This document shows, piece after piece, positions 58,707 to 64,000 of a DNA stretch of 64,000 nucleotides. This DNA comes from Roseitalea sp. (lineage in GTDB: Bacteria; Pseudomonadota; Alphaproteobacteria; Rhizobiales; Rhizobiaceae). The translations under genes were made by a program, and so were the position numbers. Location of the stretch: positions 1 to 64,000 of the forward strand of contig JAEPON010000014.1 in NCBI GenBank assembly GCA_017642895.1, given 5' to 3'. The notes under the pieces are model-generated. The model was not told the DNA's origin. It saw only the letters and a program-made list of their open reading frames with translations, and ran no database searches. How positions within the stretch are numbered: position 1 is the first letter of the stretch; each line of letters begins with the position of its first letter.

Positions 58707-59749
58707 CCGCACGCATTGGCGTGGTTGGCGTGGGTTGGTGGGCGACGTTCAATCACATTCCGACGATACAGGACATGACGGGCGCCAGCATCGTCGCCCT
58801 GTGCGATCTTGACCCGCAGCGCCTGAGCGTCGCCGGCGATCGGTTCGGCATTGCGAACCGCTATACGGACATCGACGAGATGCTCGCCCGCGAGCAGCTC
58901 GATGGCGTCATGGTCTCGACACCGCATGTGGCCCACACCAAGCCCGCCATTGCCGCGCTGCGTGCCGGATGCCATGTCCTTGTGGAAAAGCCGATGGCCA
59001 CATCCGCCTCCGATGGCCGGGCGATTGCCGCGGCCGCTCAAAAAGCCGCCAAGCAGGTGCTCGTGCCTTGCGGTATGAATTTCACCCCCTTCACCATTGC
59101 CGCGGCGCGGATGGTCCGGGACGGCCGCATCGGCACTGTCAGGCACGCGGTCTGCCAGATGGGCTCGGCTCTGGACGATCTGTTCGCCGGAGAGCCGATG
59201 CTTGAAACCAAAGATCATCTTTTTCGCCCGCCGGCGTCCACCTGGGCGGACCCGAAAAAGGCCGGTGGCTATGGGTGGGGCCAGATGTCCCACGCATTGG
59301 CATGGCTTTTCTACGTGTCCGACCTCAATGCGGAGAGCGTTTTCTGCATGGACGGCAAATCGAAAACCGGCGTCGATTTCTACGACGCTGCCGTGGCACG
59401 GGCCGGCAATGGGGCAACGATCGCGTTGTCCGGCTCCTCGACCGTGCCCAAACATGTGGGCATGCACATGGACATCCGCATTTACGGGACCGAAGGCTGC
59501 CTTTTGTTCGACAATGAACGCGCGCGGCTGGAACTGCGCCGGTTGGACGGTGCGGACGAGCTATTGGAGATCACGCAATCGGAAGCGGAATATGACGGCG
59601 CGTTGCCGGTCAGGGTGTTCGCCGACATCTGCATGGGCAAAGAGGTCGTCAACGCGGCCGACGGCGAAAACGGCGCGCGCGTGACGGAAACGCTGGACGC
59701 CCTTTACCGGTCGGCGGCCAGCGGACAATTGGAGGAGACGGGCCGATGA
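58703..59749 (+). CDS. Gfo/Idh/MocA family oxidoreductase
   Basis: NAD(P)-dependent sugar oxidoreductase of 348 residues. [19 protein letters not shown] is the Rossmann loop, [35 protein letters not shown] holds the catalytic EKP Lys. It could oxidise the sugar at C1 to the lactone, the first step missing elsewhere in the locus. Overlaps both neighbours by four bases. Confidence 0.86.
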   Translation: MTARIGVVGVGWWATFNHIPTIQDMTGASIVALCDLDPQRLSVAGDRFGIANRYTDIDEMLAREQLDGVMVSTPHVAHTKPAIAALRAGCHVLVEKPMATSASDGRAIAAAAQKAAKQVLVPCGMNFTPFTIAAARMVRDGRIGTVRHAVCQMGSALDDLFAGEPMLETKDHLFRPPASTWADPKKAGGYGWGQMSHALAWLFYVSDLNAESVFCMDGKSKTGVDFYDAAVARAGNGATIALSGSSTVPKHVGMHMDIRIYGTEGCLLFDNERARLELRRLDGADELLEITQSEAEYDGALPVRVFADICMGKEVVNAADGENGARVTETLDALYRSAASGQLEETGR

Positions 59750-60579
59750 CCGGGAACATGAGACTGTCGCTATCGTGCTGGTCGTTTCCCGCATTGACCC
59801 TTGAGGAAGTGGCGGGCGTTGGAAGAGCGCTGGGCATTGGAGCAATCGATGTCGGGCTGTTTTATGCCTCGGCGCTGGACAAGGCCGAGATCTTGTCCGA
59901 TCCGCTGGCCGCGGCCGAAAGGCTGAAGACGGTCGGGACCGACATTGCGAACTATTACCATCTCTTCGGCGAAGGGCTCGATGGCCGCAACCTGGCGCTT
60001 CCGGGCACGATCGATGCCAATGCACGGGATCTGGCGTCGGTGCTGACGTTTGCCGACGGGGCGGACATCCCGACCGTCTTCATTCTGCCCGGGGTGGTCA
60101 ATCCTGGCCAGTCGCGCGCCGACGCGGCGCGCGCGTCCATCGAAAGCCTGCGAGCGCTCCTTGATGTTGCAAACGATTATCGGGCGACGTTGTGCATTGA
60201 ACCGCATGTGCACTCGTTTTCCGAATCACCGGCTCTGGTGGAACGCCTGATCGACGAAACCGGAATCAGGCTGGCGCTCGATTATTCCCACTTTGCCTGC
60301 CTCGGCTACCGGCAGGAGGAGGTCGACCCGCTGGCCAAGCATGCCGCGCACGTTCATCTACGGCAGGCGCGCATGGGGGCGTTGCAGACAAAATTCGCCG
60401 AGGGCACGCTCAATTTCCCCGCCATGTTCGGAACGCTGCGGGATGCCGGCTATCGGGGCGCGTTGACGATCGAAAACGTCCATCAGGGCTATATGAACAC
60501 CCTCTTTGAGGACGTGATGACCGAGACGGTCGCCATGCGGGACTGTTACTTGAACTGGCTGAATGGAGATGCGGCATGA
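59746..60579 (+). CDS. Sugar phosphate isomerase/epimerase family TIM-barrel protein
   Basis: Xylose-isomerase-like TIM-barrel protein of 277 residues. CIEPHVHSF, LALDYSHFACLG and HVHLRQAR supply Glu, Asp and His typical of the AP-endonuclease/isomerase fold metal site, and ALTIENVHQGYM ends the barrel. Common in sugar catabolic operons as epimerase or isomerase. Substrate unknown. Confidence 0.8.
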   Translation: MTGNMRLSLSCWSFPALTLEEVAGVGRALGIGAIDVGLFYASALDKAEILSDPLAAAERLKTVGTDIANYYHLFGEGLDGRNLALPGTIDANARDLASVLTFADGADIPTVFILPGVVNPGQSRADAARASIESLRALLDVANDYRATLCIEPHVHSFSESPALVERLIDETGIRLALDYSHFACLGYRQEEVDPLAKHAAHVHLRQARMGALQTKFAEGTLNFPAMFGTLRDAGYRGALTIENVHQGYMNTLFEDVMTETVAMRDCYLNWLNGDAA

Positions 60580-60890
60580 GCGGTTATGCATGGGTCCTGG
60601 AAGTCCGTCCCGGATATGAGGAAGAATACAAGAAGCGCCATGACGAGATCTGGCCCGAAATGCTCGATGCCCTGCGATCGGCCGGCATCCGCAATTACAA
60701 TATCTTCCGCCATGGCCTTACGCTGTTCGGCTATTTCGAGACCGACGATCTGGAGGCCGCGAAAGCCAAACTGGCCGACGATCCGGTCAACAATCGCTGG
60801 GGAGAATGGATGGGCCCGATCATGAAGATCGAGGTCGATCCGCAGACCGCATTTCCGTTCCTCCTGCCAAAGCAGTTCTTCATGAAATAG
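60576..60890 (+). CDS. rhaM: L-rhamnose mutarotase
   Basis: Dimeric ferredoxin-like protein of 104 residues, the standard RhaM length. YEEEYKKRHDEIWPEMLDALRSAGIRNYNIF carries the catalytic His and Tyr region, and WGEWMGPIMKIEVDP the second half. It interconverts the anomers of L-rhamnose or a similar deoxy-sugar. It ends the plus-strand operon and is the best clue to the imported sugar. Confidence 0.88.
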   Translation: MSGYAWVLEVRPGYEEEYKKRHDEIWPEMLDALRSAGIRNYNIFRHGLTLFGYFETDDLEAAKAKLADDPVNNRWGEWMGPIMKIEVDPQTAFPFLLPKQFFMK

Positions 60891-60911
60891 CGGCGACGGG
60901 CATGGCCGGTT

Positions 60912-62900
60912 TTACACGTCACCCGCCTTGTCGCGCGCCGTGGCAAGGGCGCCTCTATCCGGTGCCGGCGCGCCGCTGGCTCCCTCGCTGGCGATCGCCC
61001 TCATCTGCTCGCCGAGTTCGGCCTGCCATGGCCCCATGATCTCGCGAATGCGCGCCAGATAGGCCTCGTTCTCGGTCGGTGGAATCGTCAGGTCGTAGAC
61101 ATCGGCGGCGGCGATCATCGCCCGGCGGTCCATGTCCTGGAACGCCTCGGTCATCGCGTCGGCATGTGCGCGGGCAAATCCCAGCGCCTCGAAGGCCGAG
61201 CGGCCCATGCGCAGCGAACTGTCATAGGTTTCCCGGATGATGTCGCGGCAGCCGGCGGCATAGAGGTGATAGACATGATCGCGGTCGATCGCACGGGCGA
61301 TCACGTGCACGTCGGGATAGTTCTTCATCACGTAAGTGACGACTTCGCTGATCTGCTCCTTGTCATCGATCGCGACCACCAGCAATTTCGCTTCGGCAAT
61401 GCCGGCGGCGGCCAGCAGATCCGGGCGGGTCGCATCTCCGAAATAGACCTGCGCGCCGAACTTGCTCATGTTTTCGATCTGGCGGGAGGAGAAATCGATC
61501 ACGGTGGGCGTGTAGCCCGCCGCGGTCAGCATGCGGTCGACAATCCCGCCGACCCGTCCGCGTCCAGCAATGATCACCGGACTCTTCCGGTCGATATCGT
61601 CATCCTCGCGTGCCTGCGCCTCGCCAAAACGCGGCGCGATCAGCCGGTCATAGGCAATGAAGAGTGCCGGCGTGAGAAGCATGGAGAGGGCAACGACCAG
61701 AAGGAGTTGGTCGGCCAAGGCTTCGGGTATCACCGCGTTCGCGACCGTGAACGACAGGAGCACAAAGCCGAACTCGCCGGCCTGCGCCAGTCCCAGCGCA
61801 AACAGCCAGCGATCGGCGCCGCCTATCTTGAAGACGATCGCAAGGGCCAAGAGCACGCCGACCTTCAGTGCCATCAGCCCGAGCGTCAGCGCCACCGTCA
61901 CGGCCAGATTGTCGAACAACAGCGTGAAATTGATGCCGGCGCCGACCGTGATGAAGAACAGGCCAAGCAGGAGGCCCTTGAACGGTTCGATATCGGCTTC
62001 CAGTTCGTGCCGGTATTCGCTGTTGGCAAGAACGACCCCGGCCAGGAACGTGCCAAGCGCCGGCGACAGGCCGACCAGCGACATCAAAAGCGCGATGCCG
62101 ACCACCATCATCAGGGCTGTCGCGGTGAACAGTTCACGCAGTTGCGCAACCGCGATGAAGCGGAAAAGCGGCCGGGTCAGAACGCTGCCGCCGACGACGA
62201 CAAATCCGATGGCGGCGAGCGTGACGAGCGCGGCCTGCCAGCCGGGAAGCCCCGCCACCAGGCTCATGCCCGATCCGTGATCGCCGCCGCCCTCTCCGTG
62301 ACCCCCATCGGCACCATGGCCGGCATCGGTGCCGTGCGCGGCGTCGGCGCCATGGCCGACGGCCTGTGTCGCCGTGTCCATGAGGTCCGGCATCGCCAGA
62401 AGCGGAATGAGGGCAAGCATCGGGATGACCGCAATGTCCTGGAACAACAGGACCGAAAAGCTCGATTCGCCGCCATCGCTCTTCATCAGCCCCTTTTCGT
62501 TGAGCGTCTGCAGGACGATGGCAGTTGAAGACAGGGCGAAGACGAGGCCAATGGCCAAGGCAATTGTCCATGGCTGACCAAGCAGCATGGAGACCGCCAT
62601 CACGGCCAGCGTCGTCAGGCCGACCTGACCGCCGCCAAGGCCCAGAAGCCGGCCGCGCATCGACCACAGGAGCTTTGGTTCAAGTTCCAGACCGACCAGA
62701 AACAGCATCATGACAACGCCGAACTCGGCGATGTGCTGGATGGCGATCACATCGACCTGGAGCAGCGCGAGCACCGGAGAAATGACGATGCCGGCAATCA
62801 GATAGCCAAGCACCGAGCCGAGCCCCAGACGCGATGCGACCGGCACGGCGGCGACACCGGCGACCAGAAAGATAAAGGTCAGCAAAAGCAGATCTGTCAC
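60912..62900 (-). CDS. CPA2-family cation/proton antiporter with RCK domain and His-rich loop
   Basis: KefB/KefC-like monovalent cation:proton antiporter of 662 residues. About a dozen helices are followed by a cytoplasmic TrkA-N (RCK) domain beginning PVIIAGRGRVGGIVDRML. ALSSTAIVLQTLNE and LLFQDIAVIPMLALIPLL are family blocks. A loop at residues 181-211 is a His/Gly/Asp-rich repeat absent from typical members. GTG start with GGGGGC upstream. It lies 121 bases downstream of dxs on the same strand, with nothing recognisable between. Confidence 0.88.
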   Translation of the reverse strand: MTDLLLLTFIFLVAGVAAVPVASRLGLGSVLGYLIAGIVISPVLALLQVDVIAIQHIAEFGVVMMLFLVGLELEPKLLWSMRGRLLGLGGGQVGLTTLAVMAVSMLLGQPWTIALAIGLVFALSSTAIVLQTLNEKGLMKSDGGESSFSVLLFQDIAVIPMLALIPLLAMPDLMDTATQAVGHGADAAHGTDAGHGADGGHGEGGGDHGSGMSLVAGLPGWQAALVTLAAIGFVVVGGSVLTRPLFRFIAVAQLRELFTATALMMVVGIALLMSLVGLSPALGTFLAGVVLANSEYRHELEADIEPFKGLLLGLFFITVGAGINFTLLFDNLAVTVALTLGLMALKVGVLLALAIVFKIGGADRWLFALGLAQAGEFGFVLLSFTVANAVIPEALADQLLLVVALSMLLTPALFIAYDRLIAPRFGEAQAREDDDIDRKSPVIIAGRGRVGGIVDRMLTAAGYTPTVIDFSSRQIENMSKFGAQVYFGDATRPDLLAAAGIAEAKLLVVAIDDKEQISEVVTYVMKNYPDVHVIARAIDRDHVYHLYAAGCRDIIRETYDSSLRMGRSAFEALGFARAHADAMTEAFQDMDRRAMIAAADVYDLTIPPTENEAYLARIREIMGPWQAELGEQMRAIASEGASGAPAPDRGALATARDKAGDV
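62283..62354 (-). repeat. In-frame 18-bp tandem repeat encoding HG-rich hexapeptides
   Basis: Four consecutive hexapeptides HGADAA, HGTDAG, HGADGG and HGEGGG place His183, His189, His195 and His201 exactly six residues apart, followed by DHGSG. The DNA repeats at 18-base spacing with third-position variation. Likely arose by slippage and is kept in frame. Confidence 0.7.
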
Positions 62901-63021
62901 GTGCGCCCCCGACAGCCATGCGTTTATTCAACGCGCTACTGTGGCAGGTCGCGGCGCCAATGGCCAGAAGGCTGTATCAGTGTCGGCCTTGAAGCGCAAA
63001 GCCGACCGAACGGGTATGGCG

Positions 63022-64000
63022 TCAGGCGATGATCGCGCCCGTGTGCTCTGTTTCCTGACGTCCCAACGCGCCGAACACCGCCTTGACGATGCCTTCGGCA
63101 TCAAGGCCCGACTGGGCGTACATGCGGTCGGGCGAGGCTTGATCGACAAACAGGTCCGGCAGGAACAAAGACCGGTATTTCAGGCCATTGTCGAGAAGTC
63201 CCGCCTCGAACAGATGCTGGCCGACGAACGATCCAAATCCGCCGATCGAGCCTTCCTCAACGGTGACGAGAAGCTCATGGTTGCGGGCAAGCCGGCCGAT
63301 CAGGTCCGTGTCGAGCGGTTTGGCAAAGCGCGCATCGGCGACCGTGGCCGGCAGGCCGAACGAATCGAGTTGTTCGGCTGCCAGAAGCGCTTCCTTGAGC
63401 CGCCCGCCCAGCGACAGGATAGCCACCTTGCCGCCCTCGCGCACGATCCGGCCGCGGCCGATCTCCAGAACCTCGCCACGCTCGGGCATCTCGACGCCGA
63501 CACCCTCGCCGCGCGGATAGCGGAAAGCGAGCGGCCCCTCATCATAGGCCGTCGCGGTCCGCACCATGTGCTTGAGTTCGGCCTCGTCGCCGGCCGCCAT
63601 GATCACCATGCCGGGCAGGCAGCCAAGGTAGGCAATGTCGAACGAACCGGCGTGTGTCTGGCCGTCTGCGCCGACAAAGCCCGCCCGGTCGATCGGAAAG
63701 CGGACGGGCAGTTTCTGGATCGCCACATCATGGACGACCTGGTCATAGGCGCGTTGCAGGAAGGTCGAATAGATCGCGCAGAACGGCTTCATGCCATCTG
63801 CGGCGAGCCCGCCGGCAAAGGTCACCGCATGCTGTTCGGCAATGCCGACATCGTAGGTGCGTCCGGGAAAGGCATCGCCGAAGATGTCGACGCCGGTGCC
63901 CGACGGCATGGCCGCGGTGATCGCGACGACCTTGTCGTCGGTTTCCGCCTCCTGGACGAGCGACTGGCCGAACACCTTGGTGTAGCTGGGCGCATTTGGC
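63022..64000 (-). CDS. dxs: 1-deoxy-D-xylulose-5-phosphate synthase, C-terminal part (runs off the right edge)
   Basis: Thiamine-diphosphate enzyme of the MEP isoprenoid route, condensing pyruvate with glyceraldehyde 3-phosphate. The visible 325 residues begin [15 protein letters not shown] and include [20 protein letters not shown] (catalytic Glu in the EQH motif), [18 protein letters not shown] and RYPRGEG, then the transketolase C-terminal domain. This is a core gene and probably marks the return to conserved chromosome. N-terminal half is outside the window. Confidence 0.93.
   Translation of the reverse strand, partial: PNAPSYTKVFGQSLVQEAETDDKVVAITAAMPSGTGVDIFGDAFPGRTYDVGIAEQHAVTFAGGLAADGMKPFCAIYSTFLQRAYDQVVHDVAIQKLPVRFPIDRAGFVGADGQTHAGSFDIAYLGCLPGMVIMAAGDEAELKHMVRTATAYDEGPLAFRYPRGEGVGVEMPERGEVLEIGRGRIVREGGKVAILSLGGRLKEALLAAEQLDSFGLPATVADARFAKPLDTDLIGRLARNHELLVTVEEGSIGGFGSFVGQHLFEAGLLDNGLKYRSLFLPDLFVDQASPDRMYAQSGLDAEGIVKAVFGALGRQETEHTGAIIA

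Noticed and set aside
1-64000. CRISPR arrays, prophage modules, rRNA or intact tRNA genes
   Set aside because: No spaced direct-repeat series, structural phage genes, integrase gene or tRNA cloverleaf could be found by reading.

Overview
The window looks like one contiguous piece of a GC-rich alphaproteobacterial chromosome, most likely a Hyphomicrobiales- or Roseobacter-like heterotroph. This rests on codon use, on the mix of TRAP and ABC uptake systems, and on Dxs and glutaryl-CoA dehydrogenase sequences of the usual proteobacterial type. I could not run a taxonomic search. No rRNA, intact tRNA or CRISPR array is visible. About 90 percent of the bases are coding, and nearly all of it is accessory catabolism. 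Only the right end (CPA2-type cation/proton antiporter and dxs) looks like core genome.

Layout. (A) 1-23080 is a catabolic block for an unidentified carbonyl or acid substrate. On the left are two acyl-CoA dehydrogenases (one is glutaryl-CoA dehydrogenase), a stand-alone ribB and a GMC oxidoreductase on the minus strand. Divergent to these are an aldehyde dehydrogenase, a complete TRAP transporter, an NmrA-like protein and an FMN reductase. Two SDR dehydrogenases then face a long plus-strand run: alpha/beta hydrolase, luciferase-like flavin monooxygenase, HSL-type esterase, quinone-reductase-like MDR, acyl-CoA ligase, SCP2-type thiolase, carboxymuconolactone-decarboxylase-like protein, an MFS protein with an extra C-terminal domain, and two tandem IclR regulators. 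The logic suggests flavin-dependent (perhaps Baeyer-Villiger) oxidation, ester hydrolysis, CoA activation and thiolysis, finishing in the acyl-CoA dehydrogenases.

(B) 23081-28138 is a scarred junction. It holds an aldehyde dehydrogenase remnant, a small LysR plus secreted-hydrolase islet flanked by two near-identical 22-bp palindromes, an IS3 transposase remnant, an MBL-fold hydrolase, a LysR C-terminal fragment and a short nrtS-like gene.

(C) 28139-37310 is an aromatic block. It has a FAD phenol-type hydroxylase, an intradiol ring-cleavage dioxygenase and a LysR regulator, divergent to a muconate-type cycloisomerase. An AraC regulator follows, then a second luciferase-like monooxygenase, alpha/beta hydrolase and flavin reductase module. 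A second IS3 remnant, in opposite orientation to the first, closes it.

(D) 37438-48140 couples a PotABCD-type ABC importer with hydrolytic enzymes (two M20 hydrolases, a nucleoside hydrolase, an adenine-deaminase-type amidohydrolase and a TRZ/ATZ/SAH-deaminase-type amidohydrolase). This suggests scavenging of a purine nucleoside or similar N-rich compound.

(E) 48547-60890 is a sugar or sugar-acid locus. Enolase-superfamily dehydratase and SDR are on the minus strand. Divergent to them are an acetoacetate-decarboxylase-family protein, a D-2-hydroxyacid dehydrogenase, a fumarylacetoacetase-family hydrolase, a rhamnose-type ABC importer, a FadR/GntR regulator, a Gfo/Idh dehydrogenase, a TIM-barrel isomerase and L-rhamnose mutarotase. 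It fits a non-phosphorylative deoxy-sugar pathway controlled at TGGTC/GACCA-type operators near 50502-50522.

Starts were often moved inward from the longest open frame on the basis of Shine-Dalgarno sequences and family N-termini. Regulatory calls are sequence patterns only.
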